From Albula goreensis (Eukaryota > Chordata > Actinopteri > Albuliformes > Albulidae): a DNA stretch of 64,000 nucleotides. The translations under genes were made by a program, and so were the position numbers. Numbering within the stretch: position 1 is the first letter of the stretch; each line of letters starts with the position of its first letter. Below, in pieces: positions 1-11,462 of this stretch. The notes beneath the pieces are model-generated. The model did not search any database. It saw only the letters and a list, made by a program, of their open reading frames with translations, and had not been told where the DNA came from. Location of the stretch: NCBI GenBank assembly GCA_022829145.1, contig CM040746.1, positions 10,290,184-10,354,183 of the forward strand. The letters run 5' to 3'.

Positions 1-268
1 TATCTTTTTCCTTCTTTCTTTTTTCACTCTAGAGGAGTCTTTTTGTCATTGATAGCATAAATAATTTTATCTAACTGAAAATTCTATTCTAATGCAATTT
101 GTAAAGAGTTAGCTTTAGATAATTTGTGTCTGAGAGTTTGATTGTTTTAAAAGTCTCTCCATTTATTTCCCTTTCTGTCTGCATCACAAGTTAGCCAATC
201 TGTTGTGCACACTGTTTTTATGTCTGCCCTTGGAAAAATTCTGGTTTTTATCTATGTGCAATCATTAG

Positions 269-436
269 AAGAGGGAAACTTGCCCAATGTGGATCCATTT
301 CATTTTTGACCAAAAATTCCCTCCGGTAGTGACTGACAGCAAACATCTAAGTGGCAGTAGCGGAGTGGTGGCTGGGACAGAGTCACAGAGTCACTCCTCA
401 TCTCCAAAACAACGTGTTCACGTGGCAAACGACTGA
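269..436 (+). CDS. Candidate terminal coding exon of an unidentified upstream gene
   Basis: After a possible acceptor (cattag, ending at 268) a plus-strand frame reads without stop to TGA at 434-436. Its last part, for example SSSPKQRVHVAND, is richer in GC than the AT-rich surroundings and looks protein-like, with a serine-rich polar tail. I do not recognise the protein. The acceptor has only a weak pyrimidine tract, and no upstream exon is in the window to confirm the phase. It could equally be a chance open frame in a 3' UTR or intergenic DNA. Confidence 0.22.
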   Translation, partial: KRETCPMWIHFIFDQKFPPVVTDSKHLSGSSGVVAGTESQSHSSSPKQRVHVAND

Positions 437-1930
437 ATCCATGGCAGATAATAACCATACCAATACATAACACACCTCTGAATATTTTAAACAAAGACAA
501 AGCAAAGAACAGCAAACTGGAGTAATGAAGGCCTTAATATGTAACAGACACTTCATGTAAAACATACCATTGTTTTTAAAACGGTCTGATCTGATTCGAA
601 TGGGACTGTCTCATCTTACACAAAGGGCTTTGACAGGTTTTATTTGGAACAAGTTGAAGAGCACTTCCCTCTATGTCTGTATGCAGAATTTACCTGTAGG
701 CAAAATAGTTGGATGCGTGCCTTTTTTTCCTCCCAGACGGTACTGATCATTCCATGGGAAAAAATACCCTTGAAACGGTTAATAAAATAAAAAAAAACAT
801 CCATTCTGTATTAAGACCATCTGTTCCAAAGGTGCGATGCTTCTATTGTTGAAAACTAGAGGACTGCAGTTAAAATATCCCCTTATAAATTATTTGCACA
901 TGTTTCCTCATGTTCATGATTAAATTTTACTGTCCTTTTTTTAATCATGATTGATAAAGATAGAGAAATAAGCTTCATTTTTTATTCTGGGGAAAAAAAA
1001 CAGTTTTTGCTCAATTGCATTAAAGTCTTTCAATATATGCCCCTACCGCTTGGAGGGCAAAGCCAGTTTAAGTACAGAATGAATTTGTATACAGATGATT
1101 GTTCTCTCCAGAATTGTTAGATAAATGAGTATAAACATAAAAGTGATATTTTGAAGGGCTTTTCAGCATGATTCATTTCACTTGGCAAAGTTCATGCAGC
1201 GCTGTATCAAATTATGCAATGAGATTTTCATTTAAAATACCACTTTCTCAAAAATAAAAAACCCTTTCTTTAACATTTAACGTTTGACCCATGTAATTTA
1301 AAATAAATCTATCTGGCCTTCCTTATGACAATGGTATACCAAATTAGTTGATACGTTTATCAGAACAATGTGGAGTTTTTTTAAATAATATCAGATTTAA
1401 ACCTTTGCAGTTTCTCCTTTCAATGTTATACATTTGCTGCTCTATGACAGCATATGTGATATTACAGTGAAATATAATAGAAAATATGACTATATAATAC
1501 CATTAGTACTGGTAGTAACTGACAATGTATAAAAAAGACAGGAAGCTACAGCCCAGTGTTAACAATTTGCTGGATGCATTACTCACACTTTACTCACACT
1601 TAAAAGAAGTGCAAATAAATCATGGCCCATTTAATAACACAGGGCTCATATAATTGGAAATGAAACATTAATTTTCATAAGCCATCAACATTGCTCACTA
1701 CTCACGGCATTTACTGCATGAGATCCACTGATGTCACCTTCCCTGTCTGCATAGTTATTACTGTTCTCAAAATATTTGTAACGTACATTGCTTGACTGAA
1801 TGTGGAGTAAAAGAGTTCTGCAGCATGTTGACCTCTCGCTTCTCAATCTCTTTATTTAAAGGGTTAATGCTGACATCTGTGATCAAACTGACTCAGTACT
1901 GTTCTTCAGCTGTAAAAAGGCCACTTGTAC
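437..1930. other. AT-rich intergenic DNA
   Basis: No coding, RNA or repeat signal that I can support. It contains several short A/T runs and scattered AATAAA hexamers, none of which can be tied to a gene. Confidence 0.5.
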
Positions 1931-1960
1931 TCTGTTTTTTTTTTTTTTTTTTTTTTACAG

Positions 1961-2067
1961 TGTGTTGTGTCCAGTTACTCAGTATTGAGGAGGCGGAGAA
2001 TGACCTTAAAGAACTGATGACTGTCCTTGACCTGTTTTCCATTCATATCCAGATTCAACAGGCATAA
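1961..2067 (+). CDS. Candidate terminal coding exon after a long T tract
   Basis: A run of 22 Ts followed by acag makes a near-ideal acceptor. The open frame that follows reads about 35 codons, including IEEAENDLKELMTVLDLF, and ends in two consecutive stops (TAATAA, 2065-2070). The peptide is amphipathic and could form a short helix or coiled coil. I do not recognise the family. If real it is the last exon of a + strand gene ending about 9 kb before eda; it may be an alternative to the candidate at 269-436. No polyadenylation context or partner exon can be confirmed. Confidence 0.28.
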
Positions 2068-2156
2068 TAACGAACATTTAAAGGTCTATGTATACTCATT
2101 CTGACATTTTTTTTCAGCAGATATATCACATACTATAGTTTGAAAATAGTGATACA

Positions 2157-2307
2157 CAGGGGCGTAGCTAGAAATTCTGGGCCCTGTGCACAGGCAGGCT
2201 CTGAGGGCCCCTCCACTCTATAACAAAAATGACCACATCTTCCTGGGCCCCTTCAATTTCTTGGGCCCTGGATACTTAGTGCCCTTTTCCCCCTGCTACG
2301 CCCCCTG
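2157..2307. mobile_element. hAT-type MITE, 151 bp, with target-site duplication
   Basis: Terminal inverted repeats CAGGGGCGTAGC (2157-2168) and GCTACGCCCCCTG (2295-2307) face each other, differing by one extra G. They are flanked by an identical 8-bp direct repeat, gtgataca, at 2149-2156 and 2308-2315. An 8-bp duplication with ends starting CAGGGG is characteristic of the hAT superfamily. The interior has no transposase, so this is a non-autonomous copy. The intact duplication suggests a fairly recent insertion. Confidence 0.88.
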
Positions 2308-2315
2308 GTGATACA

Positions 2316-3484
2316 CAATGATGCAAATCTCAAAAGTCAAGTGAAAATATGAGGCTGTAAAATTAAGCTTTCTGACTTCCTCCTAAAACAATTTCTAATA
2401 TGCTGAAATATTCATTCTCACATATTACAAAAGTGATGTAGCTATACTGTTTTTTAAATTACTGAGCAGATGACAAGGTGTTACTTTTACAGTTGGTTCT
2501 GTGGAGGTCGCCACTGTCTGATTCGATTTTATGATAGTTTGCTTAAGAAATATCAGGAAGTAAATGTGGCTGGAGTGGGTCCTCTACCTGACTACCAGTC
2601 CATTTCCCCTTCATTTCTAATGCAATATTACAGTTCTTTGGTGCACTCACTCACTGTAATTTTAAATGTTCAAATCTCAACAGTGAGACTGGTTTACATT
2701 TGAATACCTAAGCATTCCAACTAGATTTTGGGTTAAATTTCTTTATCATGTCTTTATTTTGATGTTTACAGTAGCTGTAATATGGATTTTTCAAATTGCT
2801 GCACCTTTTGGGGTTTATCATTCATGAAAAACAATGACAACAAAAGGTGAGGACAGTCACTGAATAGAGGCGATTTCTCTGACTCCCCTGAGTGTAGCTC
2901 ACTGGCGGACACTGATCTGATAGCAGAGAGAGAAAACAAAGATGCAGTTCTGTGTGTCTCCGTTGGCCCTGTCTTCTTTACAGGGGACACTTCTTATGCC
3001 ATTTTATACACTGTGGTTTCATGTTTAGAACTTTTTTGCACTAGTTCTAATGATGTTTATTTTCAGAGAATGGTTTAAAAAAACTGCTATGTAATTCAGT
3101 TGCATAAGAAATATTATTCCATATCTATCTATGTTTCTGGTCGTTTGTTTGCCTGTATGTGTAATGTTTTCTGTTTCCTTTGTAATTTTTGGGTGGCAGA
3201 ACAGATACTCTCCCCACAAATGCCCCTTCTCCTCACTCAATGTCTGACCCAAAAACTAGGGGCAAACCTTCACCTCTTGTGCCCCCACCCCCTCAAACAC
3301 ACGCACATATGCGTTCCCAAACCTCTTGTTCACTGGGAAGGGAAAAGGGCAAAAGAGAAACGATTAAATACTCAACTATGTTTTACTATTTATACTTTGA
3401 CGTGTTTTACCTGTTTATATCATTACGAGAATCCAAATGCTTTCAAAAAAGTCTTTTTATTTAGAAATAAAAGTTAGAATGAGA
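2316..3484. other. Intergenic DNA without recognised features
   Basis: AT-rich with a C/A-rich patch around 3240-3310. Overlapping short open frames on both strands show no recognisable domain or splice signal. Confidence 0.45.
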
Positions 3485-3900
3485 ATGACCACGCTCCTCC
3501 ACGTGTTTCTGGTCTTTGAGCTCTCGCGGCATTTCCTGCGTGCACGACTGGCACGCGCTTGTTGGTGCGTCGCGCGTTAAGTTCCCGAAAAACTCATCTG
3601 AATTCTAAACGCTCTGAATCATCAAGTCCAGCTGGTTTACCCCACGCAGGTATGGGCCTGATTACCTAGAGCACATTTCTACAGTACACTACTCACACAA
3701 GCAAGCTTACAACGGGGCACAAACAGCCTGCCGTCTGCTAAAGTTGTCGGCCCCGCCACCTGTTTTACAAATTGGCACGACGGCAGACCACTAGCGGACA
3801 GTCGAGGCGAAGAAGTCGAAATGACAGTCAGCTGTTCAAAGAACGCAAAATGGATGGCGAATGGTCTTATTGCTCGCGGAGGGCTGCTGCCTTACTGGTA
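3485..3900. promoter_or_regulatory. CpG-rich stretch, possible promoter and first exon
   Basis: CpG dinucleotides are dense at 3490-3590 and continue in places to 3890, against a CpG-poor background. This suggests an unmethylated promoter island. Two good plus-strand donors follow it: cacgcag/gtatgg at 3649/3650 and cttactg/gtaaca at 3897/3898. Before the second donor there is a well-placed ATG (3850, A at -3 and G at +4) opening MDGEWSYCSRR, and another frame from 3821. I do not recognise either peptide. It could be the start of a coding gene, a lncRNA, or a distal eda promoter; direction is unsettled. Confidence 0.35.
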
Positions 3901-5930
3901 ACAGTATTTTTTAAAGAACATTGACGGTGAAAATGGCACATTAAATCACAACAGATCTACATATGTGGTCGGTTGTTTCATGGGTAGATTTGGGTACACT
4001 TTGTCGCCCCCAGAACACTGCAAAACGGTACATGTTGGGAATATTTACCTAACTGTCATAATGTTCTTGGAGTGTTCTCAAGACCAGAATTATTGGCTGG
4101 GCGGTCCACTGGTGTTTTGACAAAAGTCAATATTTAGGCTATCGGCATATGTTTCACAGTACACAATTGAGCTAATGAGACACGGCCGTTTGTATAACTG
4201 CGCAACTCACTCACTGCCCGATGAACAGAGACCAATGAACAACCGCAGTTCTCACTAGTGGTGTTTTGTTTATGGTTCTAACTGGTATTGCTTGCAATTC
4301 TTGGGTGCAGCACTCACTGTGTCCAGTAGAGGGACAATCAGCCCTGTTCATTAAATTGGTGGTGACACTGGTTCCTTCAGTGACTGTTTCATCATTGCCT
4401 TGAGAGTGGTCCATCACAGCCAGCTTCATTTGTAGAAAAAGATTGTAATCCCTTAGTTCTGTTTTAAAAGCTTTTTTCTGAAATTCTGAAGAAAACCAAA
4501 CAATGACCAATATCCAAATCCTTTGGTTTTATAACCAAACAATTTAAGAAAAATAAAATCTTTTTGCAATCATGAATTGCAAAAATGATAACAAAACTTT
4601 GTTTCTGTAATCCATGTGGGACAGTTCTGGCTCAGTTAACTAGCACATTTGAATGCCTCAGTAAACAAGTTGGGACAGGATTACAGATACAGCCATTAGT
4701 TGGTACTCGGCTACAATTAGCATGTTTAGCATTGCTAATGTCAAGTACCATATAATACACTAAAACAGGCTTCCTGTGGCTTTGGGGATATCTCAGTCCG
4801 CTATAAGATCCTTTTCATTCAGACTGCTCCACCTTTTTTGACAATTTGACTTAATGTTCACAACAGAGCTCCAATAAGCAAAACCATAAAGGCGAACAAT
4901 CCTTGCAAAATGCATACCTTGCAAACAAATTGCTTACCTGTTTATGACTTCAATAATTCTCTCATATTAGAACAATTTTTTCAATATTTATTACTAGACA
5001 AACAGATCCATTATGTATTTGCAGGTCTTTCTCATTAATACTTATAACCTTGCATAGAAAGGAATGCACTGCAGCCACATCAATTGTAATATAATGATCA
5101 ACGATTAAACTTCAATAATCTAAATGTCTAATGTTTTACTGATATGATCTAGTTTTGCAAAATGATGCTTATTGACCTCCTCTGAAGCAACAGTGCTTAT
5201 TTTACGTTCTGTCTGGGATTATGGGTCCAATATTAATCCATGCAATTCATTTCCCACATTACACCGCATTTATATCCAAAATCCAGCTATATTTGATTAA
5301 TGCTGTAAAGGAGATCTTAATCTGGTAAGAGAAAAACCTGGTAAAATATAGGTTAAATAAAAATGAATGTAAAAATTACAGAATGCTTACTGCATGTAAT
5401 TTCAATTTCTCAATATAATGTAGGTTAAAATCCCATTGCAATTTATATAATCTGAATATCAGCGATATAGTTTTAATTACAATGATTTTGTTTTTGACAG
5501 CATGATTTTGTCTTAAAATGCAGTAATGATTATTAAAAAAAAAGTTTAATGATTTATTACTGTGATAAAATTTAAGATGTTTTTATTTTGTGTGCTTCAT
5601 AGAATTATTACACTTAAATGGGCACTGTAGCATTTTGCTAATTGTTTTGCTAATTGAAACTCTGCTGTGGAAAAATGGATCATAAAAAATGTAATATGCT
5701 ATAATTTCAAGTGGACTAGATAGTAATCCACAGTGTACCATAAGGATGCATCCTCTTCAGAGTTTTATTTTCATCAGGGGAATCATGGTAATGATAGTGC
5801 TGTTTTTTTCTTCTCCATTTTCAGCCGATCCACCAAATTTAAGACTTTAAATAAATGTTCCGGTCTGCTGGAAGACAACAGGGAGGCTCGGGCCCAGGAC
5901 AATGTGTGGTCCAGATGCAGGTCTGAGGTG
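3901..5930. other. Intergenic AT-rich DNA
   Basis: No supportable gene. A short splice-like block at 5825-5921 (pyrimidine tract, ag, then cag/gtctg) has one open frame but no recognisable product. Confidence 0.45.
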
Positions 5931-6142
5931 GTGTGTGTGTGTGTGTGTGTGTCTGTGAGCGCGTATGTATGTCTATCTTTGTGTGAAGAACGTGGGTGTG
6001 TGTCTGTGTGTTAGTGAGTGCTTATGTGTGTCTGTCTGTGTTGTCCCTGTATGAATGTCCGTGTACATACAGTATGTGAGTTGACATGTATGCAGTTGTG
6101 TATCTGAGCAAATGCCTACATGATCCTGAATGTGTGCATGCG

Positions 6143-6195
<53 letters not shown>
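5931..6195. repeat. (GT)n microsatellite cluster
   Basis: Pure (GT)n at 5931-5952 and 6147-6195, joined by degenerate GT-rich DNA. The His/Thr- and Cys/Val-rich open frames across it come from the repeat. Confidence 0.95.
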
Positions 6196-6197
<2 letters not shown>

Positions 6198-7873
6198 AAC
6201 AGGATACCAACTTGGCAATTTCACTCAAAAGACCTGCAAAGTTGCAGTTCAAAGATGGTAACTGGAAGATCTGGATGGGTACTGACACTCACCTTCACAC
6301 ACGGGAGAACAGAAAACTAATTCACAGACTGACAGTAAAAACATGTTTAAATAGTTTCCCTTATGTTTGTGTAGACTCACAAGAAAGCTCAGCTCCCCAG
6401 GTACTTCTTCAAAGACACACTGAACATCAGAAGAGTGATTTTTTCCATCAGACCTGAGTTTTTGATCATATTCCCAACTTTGGCTCTCAAACACAAACAC
6501 ACCATGTTTCCATCTTGCGATCTCATTGGTCCAGGCCTTTTCCAACCAATGCTATCACCTCATATTCACTGGTAGATCGAGTGGTGCAACCTCACAAGTC
6601 AAACCCAAAACATGCCATCTCTTATTAACTCTGTCATTCTCCTACTGTGTGCCCACTAGGTCATCAAATTGAGTAATGCCTTCATGGTAACAAATCCAAT
6701 CATTTCATGTGTTTTCATTCAAATCCATAAAATATTTTTTGTTATTATTAGCAAAGAAAGACCATGAAGAAGTGGGTGGAGCTTTCAGAAGTTATCAGTC
6801 TCTGATTTCCACCAATCGTTTTCTCCTCCAGTGGAGCGCAGCATATTTCTATTGATTCAAAGGCGGCACAGACTGACAGCTCACTGTAGCTCCTCCCTTA
6901 ATGTGGTTTATCAAACCACTCTCTCCTGTGTCTGTGTGCACATGACATGTGTACTCTGTGTTCCCATAACAGACTAATTTGACCTTGAACTTTATAACCA
7001 CAAATGACAAACTGCTTGCACCACCACCAGAGGGGTGAGTGAGACACATGTATATCCACATTCACATCAACAGCATTTCCTCACTGGTTGTTGATATAGT
7101 TATAGTGAAACTAAATGCAAAAAATGGGCAGCACTCAGTTAAATGCTATAGTTTGTTTTATTGATACACAAGGACCAGAGGCACAGATTATGCAAAAATT
7201 GTAGTGATTTTTGGTGGTCAATTTATGGTGGAATTAAGCTTCCAGTATCAAGTTTTTGAGGATGATTTTAGGAGAGGCAAAGTCTGATATTTGACCACAG
7301 TGGAGTGACACTGAGGGTGGGGGAGTGGTGAAATAGATTGTTGCAATTGGGGAGGGGCTTGGATTAGATAGTTGCCATGAGGGAAGGGGGTATGTTTTCT
7401 GTCAAATAATTCTTTATAGTATGTACCATTTCTTAATGGTGCTGAATGGATCATCTTCATCAAGTAGGGTATTTGGTTCTCAACCTTTGGAGTCTCCAGT
7501 GTGAGGGGGGAATTAGGGCACTATGATAATGGTCCAAGTCATGCCAATTGCTGTTGTGTCCATTGCAACTTTACCCTGCACACAGATATAGCACACATCT
7601 GGGTTTTCAATTTAATGATCCACCAGTTATTCAGTATGATACAGTCTTTTTGATAAGCTGGCCACAAGTTTGGACAGTCAAGGCCAATAACAAGGCCCTT
7701 ATTATCCCCTTTTATACTTTTTATACTTTTTCATTTTTTACAAGACATTTATAATCATTTACCAAGACAAGGACTTTATTGTTACGTTACAGTTTAATCA
7801 AATTATTCCCATGCTGAACAAAACACATTCCAAAAATATTTAAGACTCAGTCTTTCTACAAGGCCTCCATTAG

Positions 7874-7874
<1 letters not shown>

Positions 7875-7910
<36 letters not shown>
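7875..7910. repeat. (TC)n microsatellite
   Basis: Uninterrupted CT dinucleotides over about 36 bp. Confidence 0.95.
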
Positions 7911-7913
<3 letters not shown>

Positions 7914-8549
7914 CCCTTGGCATGATACACACTGGAATAATGTCATTCCCAAAACACCAATTGTGTGAATTTCAAAAACACTGGCTGTGTCATTCGTGAA
8001 ATCAATGACCATATCAATCATGAAGCTACCTTTCCTTTGTCAGTCTAAAAACCAAATGCTTTATCTTCATCTCATAAAAGAACCAATTACATGTGATTTG
8101 TAATCACCCACCTCCAAAACGTGTATTATTGTGTTCTGAATCCCTCTCCATTACCTGAAAGGTTTCAGCTGTCAATACGAATAATGGATAGAAATTAGTC
8201 AGGTAGGGAAAGTGGATTTCAGTTTGCTGTTCCCTTATTTTTACTGTGTTGGACAGAGGACCTTCAGCATTTCAGCACCAGCTGCACATGAAATGTACTC
8301 CACTGAACCAACGATGGCACAAAAATAGTGACAATGCATATGTAAGGAAATATTTGCTTTTTTCTGCACACTGTGCAAAACAAGCTAAAGAGGGGGCATT
8401 GTGCACCAGTCACCAGCATTTCAGTCAGTGACATTGCAGACATGCACAGCACATGTCAGAACGATCTGGTGTGAACGTGCTATTCCTTCTCAACAGCTGT
8501 GGCTACTTTGTTAGCCTTCTGGTCCTCCAGTGTTTTAAAACATAGGATG

Positions 8550-8552
<3 letters not shown>

Positions 8553-8590
<38 letters not shown>

Positions 8591-8611
8591 GCTAAGCTAA
8601 GCTAAGCTAAG
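8553..8611. repeat. (CA)n followed by (CTAAG)5
   Basis: A CA tract (8553-8587) runs directly into five perfect CTAAG pentamers (8587-8611), a compound microsatellite. Confidence 0.95.
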
Positions 8612-9239
8612 GACACAACAGTTTCTCTCAGCCCAAAAGCTGTCTCTTTCAACTGCAGCTAAAACTGTGCTTGACTTATATTTGCACTATTCTATAATGC
8701 CTTTTAATACTTTAAAGATGCGGACCCCTTATGTGGTTTCCAAAGCGACTATGTTTACACAGCTGTTGATGTAAATCCAGATAACCCCACACTAATTACT
8801 GTACCAACACACACACACATACACACACAAATTAAAATAAAAAAGAGCCTTCGAGCCTTCTATCGGAGACCTTTTGAAAAATGAAAGCACCGAATCAAGC
8901 CTATGAAAACATGAATTAAGATATCATTAAAACAAGGACTGCTGGATTGGCCCTGTGGCAAATTTAAGTAAACACTCTGACAGAAGCGTGATTGCGTACC
9001 GTCAATGTGTTTTATATCAGATGGGGATAATGCATTGGGGGTGGCTGGTAGTAGTTTTTGATGAGGGTTTTAACATTGCTGGGAAAGCCCCTGAGGCTTT
9101 GAGCATGGGCTACAGGTGCTGGAATCACAGTGGGTCTATGCTGCGTGTTGTCATATTCAACATGGGAGTAATTAAACACATTTTTTTGGAAACTGGATGG
9201 CTGCCACATTAAGGCTTTGTAGACTCAACCAGGCTGACT

Positions 9240-9440
9240 TAAGAACATAAGAGCATAAGAGTGCATAATTATGAGAGTGTTTAAGCCCAACTGGCCTTGT
9301 CATTTACCTAGATTCTAGAAAGTATCCAGCGCTGTGTAAGGCCTCTATCTGAAAAACCAAAGGGTCTTTTTGGCATTTGTAATGTATTACCATCGACCAG
9401 ATTTTGCCAGTGGCTTAACCGCTCCATTTAGGTATAGGTT
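9240..9440. repeat. Possible old interspersed repeat
   Basis: Begins with agaacataagagcataag and continues with phrases that resemble a common fish LINE-derived repeat I remember only loosely. It is heavily diverged, without terminal features, so the assignment is tentative. Confidence 0.25.
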
Positions 9441-9529
9441 ATCCACAGTATCTGCATTTTACATTAAATGTATACAGTGATGGAGTTAATTGAGATTCAC
9501 TGCTTTTAAGGTACTACTTTAGCTCTTGC

Positions 9530-10050
9530 TGACAAATACACACATAAGCACTAACTCACCACTCACAAATGCATACATGCACTGTCTCACACAAACTCAC
9601 TTACATGCACTAATTCATACTCCATTCTCTTGAACTCACGCAAATGGACAAACTAAGACACACATGCATTTGCAGAAATTTGCTGACACAAACGCACATG
9701 TGCAAACACACATGGATGCTGTCTGCCATTTCTCTCACAAACACATGCATGCACACACAAGTTCTCAGATACACACAAGCAAATGTGCATGCACATTGAA
9801 AACATAATCTCACTTGATTTCACATGCTGTGTGCTATAAAATAAATGCACACACACCCTCACTCATACACGTGCACTTTAATGCAGACATACACATTCAC
9901 ACACATTCATTTGAATCAATTACTGACATAAACGCACATGTGCAACCACACTGCTTACATGTTTGCACTCTCTCACCAGATTTTATGCAGTGACACACAT
10001 GGAGTCACACAAAGACAATCAAATGCACATTCACTTTCACAGATACAAGC
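9530..10050. repeat. CA-rich low-complexity DNA with an internal repeat
   Basis: Irregular cacatgcac-type DNA. A block around acgcacatgtgcaa occurs twice, at about 9683-9705 and 9920-9943, showing old internal duplication. Confidence 0.7.
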
Positions 10051-10053
10051 ATA

Positions 10054-10580
10054 CAGTGGGGTCCAAAAGTCTGAGACCAGAATGACTTTTTTTTTCATGA
10101 AAACCTGGAAATAATCAGAAAGTTTTAGGATTTTCAAACATTTAAAACAAAGAAAAGTTATGACATTTAAAATGAAGAAGAAATATTGAAGATTCTGCAC
10201 AATGTCTAGGTCAAATTTAAGCAAATATGTGACACTGACCCTGTCAATCCCTTTGTACAGAAGGTCAGGCCCCATTGAACATTTATTTGGGCACTTAAAG
10301 GTCAAGAAAGCTTTGTGCACTTAAAGACCATGGGATAACATGCGTCATCAGGTTTTGCACAAACTTGTGGAGTCCATGCCAGCTCTAGTCCACCCTGTCA
10401 TTAAAGCAGAAGGGGGACATACTGAAAACTAAGGCATTCTGGAAATTTGTGTACAAGATTCAACCTTACACTTAAATAGCTAATATAATTTGTAATTTAA
10501 AAAATGTATTAAATTGTAAAAGAATGCAAAATAAATAAATAAATAAATAATAGAACCTCTCTGACTTTTGGGGCCCACTG
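10054..10580 (+). mobile_element. Decayed Tc1/mariner transposon, internally deleted
   Basis: The left end CAGTGGGGTCCAAAAGTCTG (10054 on, after TA at 10052-10053) and the right end, whose reverse complement reads CAGTGGGCCCCAAAAGTCAG, are matching terminal inverted repeats. Inside, at about 10356-10430, the + strand reads LHKLVESMPALVHPVIKAEG and then GHTEN and a stop. This is the typical C-terminus of a Tc1-like transposase. The rest of the transposase, including its catalytic DDE region, is missing, so the copy is dead. The right-hand TA has mutated to CA. It ends about 580 bases before the eda start codon. Confidence 0.88.
10528..10551. repeat. (AAAT)n microsatellite inside the Tc1 copy
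   Basis: About six AAAT units near the right end of the transposon remnant. Confidence 0.85.
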
Positions 10581-10709
10581 CACATTCACATTAATAGTTC
10601 TCTCTCTCAAATACACACACATGCACACGCGCGATTGGCCATCCTCGTGATTACTGTAACTTTCTGAACCTGCCGAGCGTTAAGCCACAATGTTTTTCTT
10701 GAATACTGT

Positions 10710-11159
10710 ACACAGCGCTATATAAACGTTCGTTTAACTTCCAAAATAGAATAATAATGCACGTAAACTTGCATACCAAACAAAATGGCATAAGCAACTA
10801 CCAGGTGTATACAACATACAAATGAAGCAAATGCAAGTCTGCAAATAAATTGTTGCAACTTGCAGAGACTGCTCCTAATGTCAAGTGACGCATGGAGAAA
10901 CAGTGAGGAGGGCGGAGGTTATATTACGAAGAACGTAACAAATCCTCCAATCAGAGACGACGAGGGCGGGTCTTCAAACCGGTTTGCTTGTGGTGATTGC
11001 CGCGGTTTGGAAACCAAGGCTTTCATTCTGATCTCGGAGGAAATCAGAGTCGAAGTGTACATGTGGGTTTGTACATCAAAGATACTGATCAGCTGTAGAT
11101 CAGATCCCAGAAACGAACTGATTATGCTGAAATAGCAATACCCAAAACCGGTTATAACA
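10710..11159 (+). promoter_or_regulatory. eda: eda promoter and 5' UTR region
   Basis: The 450 bases before the start codon become richer in CpG and hold recognisable promoter elements: a TATA-like TATATAAA at 10719-10726, a CCAAT box at 10947-10951, a GC box (gggcgg) at 10964-10969, and a LEF/TCF consensus ATCAAAG at 11075-11081. LEF1/Wnt control of EDA is established in mammals, so the last site is a plausible functional element. The CCAAT and GC boxes, about 190-215 bases before the ATG, suggest a start site around 10980-11060; the TATA-like motif would imply a longer leader. The true start site cannot be read from sequence. Confidence 0.55.
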
Positions 11160-11462
11160 ATGGCATTCAAAGGTCTGGCAGAGAAGTTTTCAGAGAAAGG
11201 ACTGAAAACTCAACTTCCTTCAACCTGTTTGTGCAGGAAACGGTGCAACAACTGCAAGGTCTTCCTCGGATTCTTCGTGCTGTCCCTATCGTTGCATTTG
11301 ATCACCCTCTTTTGTTATTTGGATCTCCGATCTGAAATCAAACGTGAAATTTCGCAGAAAAACAGAGACGAAACGCTCTCGGCGGATGCAACCAGTCTGA
11401 ATGAACTGTATTCCCACGAATTCCAGTCCGAGGACACCAGCTACTCTGCAGTGGACCAAGAG
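11160..11462 (+). CDS. eda: Ectodysplasin A, exon 1 (N-terminus, transmembrane anchor)
   Basis: First coding exon of a TNF-superfamily type II membrane ligand. EDA signals through EDAR/XEDAR to build skin appendages; in fish these are scales, dermal plates, fins and teeth. The 101 codons show a basic, cysteine-rich cytoplasmic segment (about residues 23-33), then one hydrophobic helix (about 34-54). The helix and following residues, [13 protein letters not shown] and [11 protein letters not shown], closely resemble the corresponding part of mammalian EDA. An acidic, serine-rich stalk follows to residue 101. The start is supported by a strong Kozak context (A at -3, G at +4) and an in-frame TAG at 11133-11135 in the same exon. 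The exon ends in phase 0 at GAG with donor gtaatt. Human exon 1 also ends in phase 0 but, from memory, encodes about 132 residues, so the fish N-terminus is shorter. Identity is confident from the transmembrane block and from exons 2 and 3. Confidence 0.92.

Larger units (their letters stand above)
6200..9240. other. Intergenic DNA with scattered microsatellites
   Basis: Apart from the (TC)n and (CA)n/(CTAAG)n tracts listed separately, I see no gene, RNA or clear mobile element here. Confidence 0.45.

Noticed and set aside
2470-2703. 77-residue plus-strand frame
   Set aside because: Unrecognised composition, no splice signals, and AT-rich intergenic context.
5825-5921. Splice-like block with pyrimidine tract, open frame and cag/gtctg donor
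   Set aside because: Only one short open frame, product unrecognised and no partner exons; such combinations are frequent by chance.
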